64,000 nt of DNA, taken from contig NC_092571.1 in assembly GCF_037975245.1 (NCBI RefSeq), forward strand, positions 18,682,917-18,746,916, written 5' to 3'. The notes below the pieces were generated by a model. It had not been told where the DNA came from. It made no database searches and saw only the letters and a list, made by a program, of their open reading frames with translations. Below are positions 52,001 to 64,000 of the stretch, piece after piece. Numbering within the stretch: position 1 is the first letter of the stretch; each line of letters opens with the position of its first letter. This stretch comes from Apostichopus japonicus (Eukaryota > Echinodermata > Holothuroidea > Aspidochirotida > Stichopodidae). The position numbers and the translations under genes are program-made.

Positions 52001-55000
52001 AGTTGGCAATCTGTCACTTGTAATTGATAAGCCATAATTTCACATTCCTGAACCCGAACCCAAACCTATTCCCAATAATGAGTTAACGTTTGTGTTTTTT
52101 TGCAGCGTATTCGGTTTGGTTAGTTTGATCTGTTCATTTTAAAAACAAATTTTTAAAATTAATTTCGTATATTGCTTTCAATTTACCATCTTATAGACAT
52201 TGTTCAATCTCTAAGAGTAAACTTTAAAACTTTCAAGCCGATGACTCATCCAACTTATATAGCAGAACATTTAGCCTGAATGTGCCAATTATGGGTACTG
52301 CATGGGGAAATATAGGATAAAGTATAATATATACAAAGAAGGCCCAGGATCTGTCGTGCCCCTTGACGGCCCTGCTAGCTGGAACCCTCACTATACAATG
52401 ATGCTTAAATGCTCTGCGGACTAAGAAGTCGATATCCACTAGACCTGTTTTGTAAAGCGAACGTCCAGCCATCCGTATATTTACACTAAACATTAAGGTC
52501 ACGGGAAAACAGAACGCCACACATGCCCTTATAGTTAGACAATATTGAGTCGATATATACAAACTATTGCGTTGGTTAGTGCACTTTGCGTAATTTACCG
52601 TTATTTGCAGACGATATGCATATATGTTAACATATGTTACTATAATACATTAACATAGGTTACTATAAATAGGTAATGCGATACGTAATTTCCCGTTTCA
52701 TTCGGAGGTTGCATGTCGTAAAATCGAGACGAGCATTCCTTTACGGTAATAATTCCGTTGATACACATTGAAAACAGATCGTAAGAGTAGCCGCGTTCAT
52801 ATCAGTTCAAGAAGTTTGTGAAGGATTTTGCGTCCATATATACTTAGGTACGTCATGAACGATCAACAGTATGGAAGGGTAGACGATGGGTAGAAACCTA
52901 GCCAAGAAGCACACGCATCGTAAAAGTAGTTTATATCCCCAAAAAGGGCAGATTTTTTGGACGATTTATGAACATATGTATGCCTGGATTCTTACAACTA
53001 AGACAACACATTTACTACAATTGTTTACAATGAGAAAGCCCCTCGACCTGTGTACGTTAAAGGGTAACACATCAATATAGGTTCGCTTCTGAATTTGTAA
53101 TATTTTGAGTTCGCATGGTATGATCCATTGAATTGTGGTGTTGGGAAAAATTGGACAGCTACAAATGAGATAATTCTGTGAATTATAAAGACATCCTGGT
53201 CTGTGTAATAATATCTTTTTTTGTTGCAATATTTATTGTCATTTGATTAAAGTTTGATGACAACGGGTCTGGTTTTGTGAACTCAATTTTATCTTACGAA
53301 TAATTATGATATCTCTGTAAAACTCATATGATGGATCCTATGAAAATGGGTATATATATATATTCTATCCCGATCGCCCTGTGTTGCTGATGGCATTACA
53401 TGTAGCCCTTATTACCCCTTTATGGGACCGACTTAATACCCTTACCAACGACGTTTGCACAATGTCATATGTTGTCCATGTCTAAATGTTAACTTGTTCC
53501 TTTAAAGAGCACAATGTCATATGTTGTCCATGTCTAAATGTTAACTTGTTCCTTTAAAGAGCACAATGTCATATGTTGTCCATGTCTAAATGTTAACTTG
53601 TTCGTTTAAAGAGCACGATGTCATATGTTGTCCATGTCTAAATGTTAACTTGTTCCTTTAAAGAGCACGATGTCATATGTGGGTGAGTAATGACTGCAAA
53701 TCTCTCTTGTCTAAACTCGAGATGAAGACAACTAGAAAGACGATAAATCATCTGCATCCTCATCTTTTGATATTCGTGAAACAAGAGCCATGAAGTACTG
53801 CATGCTCAAGGAATATTGATGAATTAATCTCGGAATATAACAGCCTACCCTTACATCATTTTGTGGTTTATATCCACCAATCAAACCAAAGCCTTGTCGA
53901 ATTTTGCTGCTGTAACTGTAAGATAAACATAAACTACAGTTAAGCTCAGCGAAGTCACTGCACCAAGTCACTAAACAAGCACTATAGGGTAACACATCTT
54001 ACCTACAAGAGCCAATTTGATGGTGACAGCTCAGATGGGTTACGACACCTTGAACGCCGCTGAGCGTGACAGCATGAGCCGTGAGGTACGGACAAGCATT
54101 CCACCAAGTCACGATAGTGAAGAAATGGGGGAATTGACCTGTTGTTAAACGGAATCTGTCCCATTGACAAGGGTGGTGGTGGTGAAGCGATATATATCGC
54201 TACTGCTCCAGGCAAGAAGAACTTGGCAATATCATTTTTTTTTTTGGCTATAGGGCCACTTTGGAAATACTATCCTTAAATTTACCGCAAGTTTAACGTT
54301 AAACATCAACGTTAGGTCATGATTTAAAACACTTGGGAATAGCTCACGGCTCATTTCTGTGACAAGAGAACAGTTAAAGATTGATCCATTACATTCAACA
54401 CGTTTTTCTTCTTATTGGGTGCACGCATGCATACTTCAGCCTATGCTTATATATATATTTATATGTTGTACAGTAGGCTACGACTCAACAACTATTTCTG
54501 TCTTTGGGAAACTACTTGATATTGGCAATGATCATAGGCGCGTCACACTCACCCAAAGAAGCAAAACGATTGCACATTAAATGAACAGAGAAAATATTGC
54601 AAGGACAATATAATGGAAAACGATCGTTTAGACTAGTTCATTGTCAAAATAGGTTGAAATTTATTCTCACGGCAAAGAAATATTAGCCTCAAGTCATAAG
54701 ATTGATACAAACGGGTTTTTAATTCTTAAAACCAGACTGACGAGAAGTGCTAACTTTCTTACGATTGCGTATCTCTTTTAGTTTCTTCGGTAAACGACTG
54801 GATGATCTAGGCTCCACGAGAATCATTTTCTCACGAGGGTCCTCGCACTCTTAGGTTTTTTTCATATGTGACCTGCTCTATAATCAGATATTAACCCAAC
54901 CGACCAAATGTCTACATTTTCTAAGCCTCGGGCAAACTTAATTCAAGCGTCCATTCACAAGTATTTTTAACACAAGGCTCTCTATCCTATCATACTAATC

Positions 55001-58000
55001 AAACGGTGATCTTAAGTTCAAAGATAATCGTAAATTCATTGAATTCAACACGCGACGATGTATATTTCCACTGCACGATACTGAGTGTTTGAGTCGTTGA
55101 ACTCTTACAATTGACACAAGACAGGCAATTTGACTGTCAAGAAAAACCTCTCGAGGCCAAGGTAATGGGGACAACTTCATATTAAGTTTGCATCACTCGT
55201 ACTTTCAGCATCATATACTTGAAACATTATCCGTGAAAAAGTAGCTACCTCCAACGAGAATATGGATCAGAAGTCATGACATATTGGTTTGACTTTTGGA
55301 ATATTCTTGGTGTGTTTTCCTCGACTTTAGTTAAAAGATGTGAGAAGTGAGAAAACGGGAAACATCTGAAAAATCATGTAGAGAATATCGTGTCCGCATT
55401 AGATTACAAATATGATAACAATGACACATATTTTTGTTTGAAAGTCAGTCAGCAAAGAAACACGATAAGATTATGTTTTAGTAAGGATATTAATATTTCT
55501 CGTCAGAATTACGCCTCTTTGAACTATCGAAATCACTGATTGGTTGTTGCTATGCTACTGAATATTGATTAAGTTCGTATTACCTGTTGTTCATTGTCCC
55601 AATTTTAATACACATTAGTCAATCTAACTGAGGCCATGCAATAGGCTCTCTGTGTGGGGTTTAATATACCGTGATGGGTGTTTGTAGTAGGTATTGTAAC
55701 TATAGTCTGGGTGCATAATATTTGAATTTTATCTATTTACCTTCATTGAACAACACATGTTTCTGTCACATACAGTGACACGCAGTTGATAACTCAATCA
55801 ATTTTCGTTAAACGTCAACAAATTGTCTCGACATTTCAATGATCACGTGAACTGGTCCAAAGAAAGGCCCTCGTCATAGAACAAATCTGGCCACCTTTGA
55901 CCTTTTTATTATATTTTTCCGTTACCACCAGTTTTTAATGATAGTCCCAGCATGGCATGCATATCTTATGATAGAATAATTCTTATTTCCAATTTAACTC
56001 CTATCGTGTTTGGGTGGACAGCTGATACTGCGTGAGTAGGTTAGGCCTAGGTCCGACTTACTATACTGGACAGATAAATACAGTAAAGGAAAACTAAGAA
56101 ATATAACCAATTTTATCGTAAATACTTTATTCTGTCGTTTGAATTTACTTTAGACATATAGGGATACACCACATGCGTGTCTTTACTGTAAGATATGGTA
56201 GGGCATTCGAAGGAATGTAATCTCATGCTGCAATGTTCTAAAAACATTTATTATGTTCCTATGAGGCTTAAATATAAGGCACACATTCAGTCCGTTTGGG
56301 GCCTTTCCAAATGTTCACATATATTCGATATTTTCGATAAGTATCCATTATCTTAAATCTCTCTTATGTAACTGCTTACTTTATGCTAAAAGTTGAAGTC
56401 GTTAAATGTCTACATTCGTTTCTCTTTCCCAAACTTTTATTTTTGAAGTGTTTACCGTGGGACCGCAGATGCAGTTTAAAGCGTTATGATAGCAAATCAT
56501 TGTCATGAACTGATATTTAATTGAAAACCTGTCACTTGAAAAGTATTTCAAGTTTGTTAGCTTTTTATGCTTAATACCAATGTTGATTGGAGAAGCCTGT
56601 GCCCAGGTGACTGATTTATGTCACTCCAGTGCTGTGTTAAAATTGTTGTGCAGTTTTTAATTTCATCCGAATTGTCTTTCATGTTTTGCCAGACGATACG
56701 AGACACATTAATGACAAAGAAGTGAGCTTTACTGACTGAAATAATGAAGGAAAATAAAATAGAAATAATATGTAATTATTCCCATATTTGGTGGTATCAC
56801 GGTGTGACTGTCAGTGTTATTTACTGCACATAGCTATAAATGTACGCCATGAAATATATATTACCATTGATTCCACAACATATCTATCATTATTAATAAG
56901 AGACCGGGATCACTCAACATTGAATCTATGACACTATAGACATGTAGGTCAATACCTATATTATATAATATTATAATAATATTATGTAATAGAAGAATGA
57001 CAATCGTGTTTGATAATATTAACGGTAGGGTTTACTTAGAAGATCAACAGACAAACAAAAAATGGATTTGTATATAATAAATCCGTTTCTGTCATACTTT
57101 TATAACACAAAATGGACATATGCATATGTGAAGTTTGTCAACAAAGGCCTTGTATTTTCACCCTGCTGTGGTCTACATAATTGTATAGGCGTTTTACATA
57201 AATAATGATAGGATTCATTTGCGTATACACAAGAGAGTACATTGTAAGCCATATAGGTTGACACCATGAAAGAATATTACCCAATGTTGTGTTGCAATAG
57301 CTCAATCTCAACATACAAATCATATTACGTTAGTAGTGACCATGAAACAATTGCGATAGCAAAATCATTAAGGCCTGGTTAGGCCTAATGTAGCCTATAC
57401 ACTCCATAGGATATAGGATGCACATCCATAGCAGCTTCCTGACAAGACCACATTAAGACTAGTAACACTTAGTCGGCCAAGGCATGCGGTAATCATCCAT
57501 CGATTAGGTATATATATATATACAGCAGACGTTGATACTCGTTATTGTAAGATGACATTTACATATAGGTGCTTAATGTGATCTGTAGTGACTATAGGGG
57601 AAGATGATTTAACGGTATTCTGATTTAATTAACATCAATTCTCGTAACATTAATCCCTTGAGGTGAATGGCGTTCCAAACATCTATAGCACGCAAAGATT
57701 ATCTGAAGGCCCAGGCGATGAATATATAGGTCTATACCTAGTTTATAGACACAGGACGGTACATAGTTAAGTCAAACTTAAGTTAAGTCTACAGAGCTAT
57801 TTAGTTACTTAAAAATCCGTTACAATTTCAAGAGTCTTTCATTATCGTGAAATGAAAACATTTCACGATCTCATATTGACGTATTCAAACTCGTGTGTTT
57901 CTGTATTCATAAAGATGTAAGGAGTCCAGTGATTGGTTGGGACTCATCTCATAAAGATGTAAGGAGTCCAGTGATTGGTTGGGACTCATCTCATAAAGAT

Positions 58001-61000
58001 GTAAGGAGTCCAGTGATTGGTTGGGACTCATCTCATAAAGATGTAAGGAGTCCAGTGATTGGTTGGGACTCATCTCATAAAGATGTAAGGAGTCCAGTGA
58101 TTGGTTGGGACTCATCTCATAAAGATGTAAGGAGTCCAGTGATTGGTTGGGACTCATCTCATAAAGATGTAAGGAGTCCAGTGATTGGTTGGGACTCATC
58201 TCATAAAGATGTAAGGAGTCCAGTGATTGGTTGGGACTCATCTCATAAAGATGTAAGGAGTCCAGTGATTGGTTGGGACTCATCTCATAAAGATGTAAGG
58301 AGTCCAGTGATTGGTTGGGACTCATCTCATAAAGATGTAAGGAGTCCAGTGATTGGTTGGGACTCATCTCATTATCTTGTGAAATTTCGCATAATTTAAT
58401 TTTTACGAAATATTGCGTTTATCTAGTCTTACGTTCAATAATAGAGAAGGTAAAATGTTCTTTGATAACACTTACAGCTTTAATGCTTCCAGCGAATGTA
58501 GGGTACATCGATGGTCTTAGAAAACCGAGTGCAAATTAACATAACAATATCGTTTGTGGTTAACCAACAGATCAACAAACCGGATGAAATAATGGTAGAA
58601 CTGGGATATTTCAGTAGAAATATTAACTTTGAAATTCCGATCTACTTTTTCGTGATATTATCCAGACACCAACGAAATGTGTCATTTATGTGTGACTGGT
58701 CATATCTATCGTAAACATAAGCCTTCATTTATGACAAAAAGAGGAAAACCTTAAAACATTTTATGACTTGTCACAACATTGTAATGAAAATGAGTATGAT
58801 TAATTGTCGCCTCGCAAAGCGTTGGGATTGGTATGTATAGCCTATATACATCCTCGTTACCATGGTATTGTATGTCAGTGATATGTTTTAAGTTTACAAT
58901 GTCATTTGGTTATTTCTGATAATCTCAGACGAGAGCGGTAACTTGAGGAGAGGTTTAACTCAACTTCTATCGCCTGTTTTTCCACGATTATTGACGAAAC
59001 AAGACCACCTGGTGGGCTCAGGCGTTGCTTGATAAGTTACGTTTTTGTTACAATTGAGAACAATAAAACAGATAATCCTAAGTGCAAACACAGTGTATAT
59101 TGGGTATGATCAATGGCCTACATAGACAACAGATGGATTCGGCAAAAGAAAAATACAAACTCTTACAAAGACACCTGGCCAAGACATTTTTGCCTTTATG
59201 CCTACAAGGAGGAATTTGGAATTGGTATAACGATCATCCTTCAATCTTAAGAAACCATTATTGGAAGATTATTGAGTAGTATGCTACAGCATAACTATTA
59301 GACATATAGCAACCAATACGTCGCAGAACTGGTTCAAACAGAGATGTTCACAGAGTAACTGACATGTAATAAAGGTTCAATAGTTTTTTTTTATCATTTC
59401 GTCTATTGTAATTAAACTAATGGTTTGTAATAAAGTCCTAAGTATGATTAAACCTAAATATAGCACCAACAGACAGAAGTAGAATTGCCCTACTCTAGAT
59501 TGGTAAAACTACCCAGTCCGTTGAGAATGCATGTTGCCTTTAAATTAAAAAATTAACAACCTAACATATATGTTCCCGCCATCAAAAGTGAGACTTTTTG
59601 TCGCCAGCCTAAAAACACCTGAAAAATTTTTCACTGCCGTTTATACAATTAATGCATGATGTGTTTTCAAATGAACCAAGCCCAAATGAGTTGCAAACAT
59701 GTATAGTTTAAGAAACCACCCAAAGTGGAAACTCCATCTACATATGTATGTATGTCTACATATAGAAGGTTTCGCCTTGGTGCTGGGTAAAGCTTTGACG
59801 GAGATAACAATCGATTTCCTTCAAACACATAGTTAAGCTAAGTACCATCTTTTCTCCCTTTTCTTTATCTTTTTTTTTTTATAGAACCCGTTTGGTTGTA
59901 CTCCTATGGTTTCCTTAGTTCCTTGATTATATAGTACCTCCAGGCAAGTCAAGATATGGCCTCTCGTATCCATGGAAACACTTAACACCCTGTTAAGTTT
60001 TATCATCTTTTACATCGGTTGAAGCGCTTAACACCACACACAACACCTCAAGACACTTACATTCATCAAATGGCTAAAATAATATGTACAAATGGAAGCC
60101 TTACAGTGATTATCTCTCAATGGATACTGAGGGGTTTTTTTCTATTGGAAACAATGCAGACTACCATAATAATTTAACGCTACTCCTAATTCGGAAGACT
60201 TTGGAATTATAAAGATAAGTTGAAGAAAAGGACTAAGCGGGTCCACTCCTCCAAGAGTTACTTTGCTGCCCAGGCATAAATCGCATTTAATCCCCGTTGC
60301 TTTTGTACATCCGTCGTCTTAAATTAGCCATATTGCCAACTGGTGATGTCCGCAATATGAGCTGTCAATGATGGAAGCAGCCTGGACATTCTTCCACACT
60401 GATCAAATCAAACTAATGTAGATGAAATGCTACGGCTAGGATATAGTGCAACCTCCATGGAACGTTATAGGAGCCTAGCCTTACATTCTAATCAGTCCGA
60501 GCAAAACACCCTTATGGGCAGTGTGAGGAAATTGATAAACAACAGTGCTCCCTCGGGTCAGTAAAGAGTTTCTCTTTAAATATTATACCTAATGGGGCGC
60601 ATGCGCATGCGTGCACGTCTTTCTGAATTCAGCAACGCCTGCAAGAGTTCATCAGTTATATCAGGATAAATCAATTGCATTTATCCTTCACGTGGGGTGC
60701 TAACTGTTTGTGCCCCGTATTCAAATGAACAAAATCGTTGTCGTATTATACAGTATCTCTTTTCTTGCACTGAGACCAAACGGGTGGTTTTTAAAAATTC
60801 CTTGTATTTTATTGACAAGCACACATCCATTCTTAGTATGGGGTATGATCCTTGCGACTGTACAATGTTCCATTTTTAAACATTCTTTTTGGTTCATGTT
60901 TCATCACAAATGCCACATAAAATCAGTGATTAAGCGATGATGGAAATCCAAAACACCTGAGTTTTTGTTTTCATTGCAGTTTCCGAAGACCTTTATGGTA

Positions 61001-64000
61001 CTGTTTCTTCGCCTAGACAGTATAGCTTATACAGGGAACCATTTGTAGTTACGTCATCTAGTAGTATGTCCGATAACCAAGTAATTAAAAAAAGTATTTC
61101 AATTTATCGTTTTGGGGCACTGATTTAAAATATGTACATGGGGACGATGGGACCAGTGTTTAGGCATTGGCAAGATAAAGGGAAGGAGAAGGATTTTAAA
61201 GCAGTCTCTGTAAACAAAAAAGAATTAGAACAAAAATGGCCTCATTATCGATAATTCAATTAGCAGAAATCATTGGAAACCTTTGGTTAATTCATTTAAT
61301 ATACATGATGTAGATTGTTAGAAACTTGTAGAGCCCGAGATGGGAATCTGTGCCACTCTAAGTGCCGAGGAGGCCCGAGTAATATACCCTAATGGGCCAT
61401 ATATGGGTTGTATGTTCACAAGCAGGCCACGTGCGTACTTGTTAGGAGCCGGCTGGATTGCTACTCGTAACCCGTCGGCCATTTCCTTCCATGGTAATAC
61501 ACCCCTCACCCTCATATACGTAATGGCGTTTACCACTAAGCAACTGAACACTTTCTGTTAGCGCGCGCCGAATTTCGTGTAGCAGAAAACAGGTCAAACG
61601 ATAAGAATGTTAGAATAAGCTATGCCAACAGTTATAAACCCTCTTGGATTGATCTTTAAATCTTGTCCCATCTCTCTGACGTAATCAAAAGGATATGTTT
61701 GAAGCCTGTTGCTAGTGTTAGGAAGCTTGTATATGGAAGCGGATTATGAAACAAAAATCGGTCTCACATCGACCACCCACAATCAAGGCTTTTTTAAACC
61801 CAGTGGAAAAGCTAATTCCACTCTGACCCTCCCTCTTGGTCTTTTAAGGTAGTCGGAAGCTTTCTGGAATTTTTCTTTGGAAATGGAGACATTGTTTAGC
61901 AGATAACATGGCCTGTATTCACCGTCCCATCTGAATACATGCTTACAATTGCCCGTAGGCTCGTTCTTTATAGTACAACACTCATCCAAACTTTCAACAA
62001 CCGAAGGATAAATCGTTTTCTCTTTGTCATTTTTATCGCCTTTTTAAAAACCCATTGTGAACACGTTTCTTACAAAGTAAGAATACCAAAGAACTCAAAA
62101 GAGAGAGAGAGAGAGGGAGAGAAAACGGTGACTCGTGAAGGAACATTCTAATTTGCTACTTATCTTTAAAGAGGGCTATTGTTGCATTATAATGTGACGA
62201 AGATACGTAAATTACTCTGTAGGATCAAAGAGAGATTTGAAGTGAATTCGGCGTTCAATACTTTCCAACAGTGTTTGGAAGAAGAAGGCGATTAGAGCTA
62301 ATGAGCACCAAATTCGTTGTTAAGTAGGTATATGGTTATGAGTGACACGATCTCTTACCTGCAATACCAAAACCTCAGACGCTTCATCTTAACAAATCCT
62401 TTCTTGCGGTTAACAAAAATAAATTGATAAGACTTTCCGGAAGGAAAGATAATCGACCAAAGATTTATTGCTGAGAAATCCCGAAAAGTTTTAATTGGTA
62501 AATTTTACCCACAAATGACATAACAATATAATGCGACTAGTGTTGATGGTTTAGTGTCGATGCGTAACTTTAACAAGGTTATCAGTGTTGGTTGGCAGAG
62601 TGACCACATTAATAGTCTTCTTCGGTCAGTCGTTGTTGGTAAGGTGACAATTCTAACATAATTTGGTTTATTTCACAGATAAATAGTAAGAGGAGGAATG
62701 GGGGTGGGGGAGGTGCAAATGCGATGTTTTCAAACTATGTGGTTTTCCGAATTTTAACCTTTATAATTCACATCAGCTTCATAAATTACTACAACCACGT
62801 TAGTGTTTACTTTCAACAGAGCTTCAAACAGCTCCAATGTCCTAACAGCTCCAATGTCCTAACAGCTCCTATGTCCTAACAGCTCCTATGTCCTAACAGC
62901 TCCTATGTCCTAACAGCTCCTATGTCCTAACAGCTCCTATGCCCTACCCACTCTTTTCCTTGATGTGTTCATTCCCTGTTGCCCCCTTTATTCGTCACTG
63001 AATGGCGGCAGCACTTTTTAGCGAATTATGTTAGCTTTTCTCATTTTTTTTTGTTTCGTAACTCAAACCGTTCATTTTATAAAAAATATAAATCATATCA
63101 TACCCATGGCATACCTTCGTTCCGACGTAAATTGCTCAGAAAAGATTTCATTTATTGGGTGATGTGCACAAGTAATCTTTCTAACCAATGAAAAATGCAT
63201 CACATGTATCATATTCGTTAACATGTTCTGAAGCAAAAGTTACAAATTTTGCCCAAATGTAGTGGAAGTATAATTTAGAAATATCCTTTATGAAGGAATT
63301 CCCACGGGAATTCTGCGGTGGATTTACTTCTTATGTTTTTTCATATTTAAGGGTCGTGCCAACCTGTTGACGAAGCACAAGTGGCCTGCGGAGCCGCACC
63401 ACGGGGCGGATGAATCTTCACAGCAAATAACTTCGTGATACTGCGGTGAATACACACATGGAATGAGCTGAGGGCCTTCAACACCACACAGAGCACTCCT
63501 TGACGTCTGCTTAATTTTTGCACTTCAAATATTGAAAACTAAAAACCCACTAGAGGCCAGCTTCATATAGGCCATAATGAGACAAAAACAGTTTGTAATG
63601 AAAGGAGCTATCTTATGATGAAACTAGGCGAGAATAATATGGAATGGAATTTTATTACTTTAGCAACGGTAATGGAATGTACACTGAATGTACAGGTTAA
63701 ATCTGGGGAAATTAACAAACATTAACGCGCGTACTTCTTAGACTATACATTTTGGACCAATTGTGCCAAAACAAGGAGACAGTATTTGCTTGGGATATGC
63801 ACATAAGATGTTAACGGTGAAAATAAGAATTGATATTACTTGGCATTGATCTCAAACTAGTTTTGTTTTGGTGATGGAAGTGGAGGGTGCAGGGAATGAG
63901 ATATATGTCACTTACCGGTATACACTCACACAGCATACAGACCATCTCACCGATGTTGTCAAAAAACGGGTGCCATGTTTCTTCTAAGTTAAAGTACTCA
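35023..64000 (-). CDS. CHRD: Chordin, BMP antagonist (5' end off window)
   Basis: Secreted extracellular protein that binds BMPs and is cut by tolloid proteases. Exons in coding order: 63916-64000 (partial), 50292-50421, 49950-50042, 49440-49551, 48721-48805, 48308-48449, 47653-47805, 46566-46651, 46115-46259, 45773-45882, 45009-45131, 44589-44745, 44170-44390, 43761-43874, 39925-40068, 38009-38111, 37311-37328, 36942-37048, 36591-36690, 35696-35853, 35403-35496, 35023-35120 (TGA). All join in phase, giving 858 residues; human chordin has ~955, so about 60-80 N-terminal residues including the signal peptide are missing. Order is VWC1, four CHRD domains, VWC2-4, acidic tail. Matches to vertebrate chordin include VCGVWTNLP, AAGHAWMGFDEDCRLHYEIA and EETWHPFFDNIGEM. 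The domain order distinguishes it from kielin and chordin-like proteins. Confidence 0.95.
37311..37328 (-). CDS. CHRD: Chordin 18-base microexon
   Basis: Acceptor CTTATAG and donor CAAG|GTAAGC bracket 18 bases that, with split codons, give STEGQG in the linker between VWC2 and VWC3. The preceding exon leaves one base and the following one starts with two, so inclusion or skipping both keep the frame. It is inferred from splice sites and phase only. Confidence 0.6.
38697..39022. repeat. Two adjacent short tandem arrays in chordin intron
   Basis: 38697-38790 has about three units around ACTGACCTATAGCCTG. 38868-39022 has about six 27-bp units of GAATAACCATGACCCATCTG plus TACATTT (one shortened). 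They account for several overlapping ORFs on both strands. Confidence 0.88.
40098..40340. repeat. Possible dispersed repeat
   Basis: The segment beginning ATATTTATATAGCGCTATTC and containing GATCATAGCGCTT resembles a type of short interspersed repeat common in marine invertebrate genomes. This is recalled similarity, not a search result. It lies in the large intron upstream of VWC2. Confidence 0.3.
40341..43760. other. Chordin intron, no nested gene seen
   Basis: Part of the 3.7-kb intron between the last CHRD exon and VWC2. A short (TATG)n tract lies at 42345-42368. The ORFs at 42529-42759 show no family resemblance or splice support. Confidence 0.6.
43761..50042 (-). CDS. CHRD: Chordin CHRD-domain region, twelve exons
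   Basis: From linker VVRGAGQSGDGVFRVISG onward the exons carry the repeated CHRD domains. Landmarks are SFASLLTQRLVASRSAGVAR (CHRD1 start), ISNGEVKGRIVHHRAFSAES, WFSRGQLIFRVSILGQTG, LLRGEVFVNVATSEYIISEL and SHVSGEIRGQVVFSSTCQQ. The G-E-(I/V/L)-(R/K)-G-x-(I/V) signature that ends CHRD domains is seen several times. Introns mostly fall inside domains. The exon at 45773-45882 ends within a 104-bp minisatellite. Confidence 0.92.
45327..45816. repeat. 104-bp minisatellite spanning a chordin 5' splice site
   Basis: ACCTTGTATTCG recurs at 45361, 45465, 45569, 45673 and 45771 (periods 104, 104, 104, 98). On the minus strand each unit contains the last ~44 bases of the chordin exon 45773-45882 (coding ISIARSGVVEYK), a strong donor AAG|GTAAGA and ~60 bp of intron. 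Only the rightmost unit is attached to the full exon. Units also contain CCCTAACCCTAACC, two telomere-type hexamers. Confidence 0.95.
48950..49345. repeat. Degenerate element with direct end duplications
   Basis: ACATGTACCAGCTATTAACC near 48953 recurs as ACATGTACAAGCTATTAACC near 49219. Between and after them are many GGCCCAAAA/GGTCCAAAA segments and a C-run at 49027. It lies in a chordin intron. Confidence 0.55.
50179..50206. repeat. Poly-G tract
   Basis: Two runs of G separated by one T, in the chordin intron before exon 50292-50421 ends. A similar G-run lies at 20808-20824. Confidence 0.9.
50292..64000 (-). CDS. CHRD: Chordin VWC domain 1 (CR1), split by a 13.5-kb intron
   Basis: The exon at 63916-64000 reads EYFNLEETWHPFFDNIGEMV and carries cysteines 2-4; its first cysteine is off the window. 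The exon at 50292-50421 reads GKVTCSDIKDTCVEPTCENP and ends with DHCCKRCPEDN, giving cysteines 5-10. The donor at 63915 is CCG|GTAAGT and the acceptor at 50422 is TTTTTAG. CR1 is one of the main BMP-binding modules of chordin. Confidence 0.92.
53457..53678. repeat. 52-bp tandem repeat, four units
   Basis: AATGTCATATGTTGTCCATG or its ATG-variant recurs at 52-bp spacing from 53461, followed by a partial fifth unit. Units differ at one or two positions. Confidence 0.92.
57908..58370. repeat. Exact 42-bp minisatellite, eleven units
   Basis: Eleven units of 42 bp, identical as far as I can read, starting CATAAAGATGTAAGGAGTCC and including GTGATTGGTTGGGACTC. Because 42 is a multiple of three and no stop falls in the chosen frames, both strands show an ORF of ~160 codons that is only repeat. 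Confidence 0.97.
62829..62947. repeat. 17-bp tandem repeat, seven units
   Basis: CAGCTCCAATGTCCTAA and its T-variant CAGCTCCTATGTCCTAA, seven adjacent units. It lies near the 5' side of the large chordin intron. Confidence 0.92.

Larger units (their letters stand above)
50422..63915. other. Chordin 13.5-kb intron
   Basis: No nested gene is supported. It holds low-complexity AAATGTAAAATGTG sequence (50433-50580), a 52-bp repeat (53457-53678), an exact 42-bp array (57908-58370), a GA tract (62100-62125) and a 17-bp repeat (62829-62947). Remaining stretches are AT-rich with only short ORFs. Confidence 0.7.

Noticed and set aside
54020-54148. 42-codon plus-strand ORF with a good start context
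   Set aside because: Short, no family resemblance, no splice partner; inside a chordin intron.
57885-58399. Two opposite ORFs of 160 and 168 codons
   Set aside because: They translate the exact 42-bp repeat on both strands; the length follows from the unit being a multiple of three without stops.
61318-61561. Overlapping ORFs on both strands in a slightly GC-richer patch
   Set aside because: Neither resembles a known family and no splice or promoter context supports them.
63375-63460. Cysteine-bearing minus-strand stretch with an acceptor-like end (ICCEDSSAPWCGSAG), considered as second half of chordin VWC1
   Set aside because: Cysteine spacing does not fit VWC, and the exon at 50292-50421 supplies cysteines 5-10 with a correct phase.

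Overview
The window is nuclear DNA of an animal. Genes are split into short exons with GT-AG introns, intergenic DNA is AT-rich, there are many minisatellites, and the recognisable proteins are metazoan. The gene content (HELLS, chordin), repeated TAGGCCTA palindromes and short degenerate transposons fit a marine invertebrate deuterostome, most likely an echinoderm; the phylum is inference. I saw no prokaryotic, viral, rRNA, tRNA or CRISPR feature that I could support.

Layout. (1) 1-16100, minus strand: the first 16 coding exons of a HELLS/LSH-type SNF2 chromatin remodeller. Its helicase C-lobe lies off the left edge. (2) 16101-18800: the HELLS upstream region with an E2F-like site, an unrecognised two-exon minus-strand ORF (16388-17110) and a long-armed hairpin MITE (17565-17749). 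(3) 18802-26616, plus strand: a complete six-exon gene for a 183-residue acidic, probably disordered protein built of four similar segments. Four of its five introns cut these segments at the same point. A hAT-type non-autonomous element sits in its third intron. Its long 3' UTR carries a 38-bp minisatellite, a second TIR element and a 175-bp tandem duplication, and ends near an AATAAA at 29745. (4) 29752-35022: intergenic DNA, mainly minisatellites. (5) 35023-64000, minus strand: chordin, 22 exons. It runs from inside the first VWC domain (right edge) through the CHRD domains to three more VWC domains and the stop codon. A 13.5-kb intron splits the first VWC domain.

The three genes are not an operon and need not cooperate. 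HELLS acts in chromatin and DNA methylation, chordin is a secreted BMP antagonist, and the middle gene has no assigned role.

The least expected structure is a pair of minisatellites, a 58-bp unit in HELLS and a 104-bp unit in chordin. Each repeat unit contains the last ~35 coding bases of an exon plus its 5' splice site, so each gene carries a row of decoy splice donors inside the following intron. The four-segment protein with its repeated intron position is the other candidate for an undescribed family.
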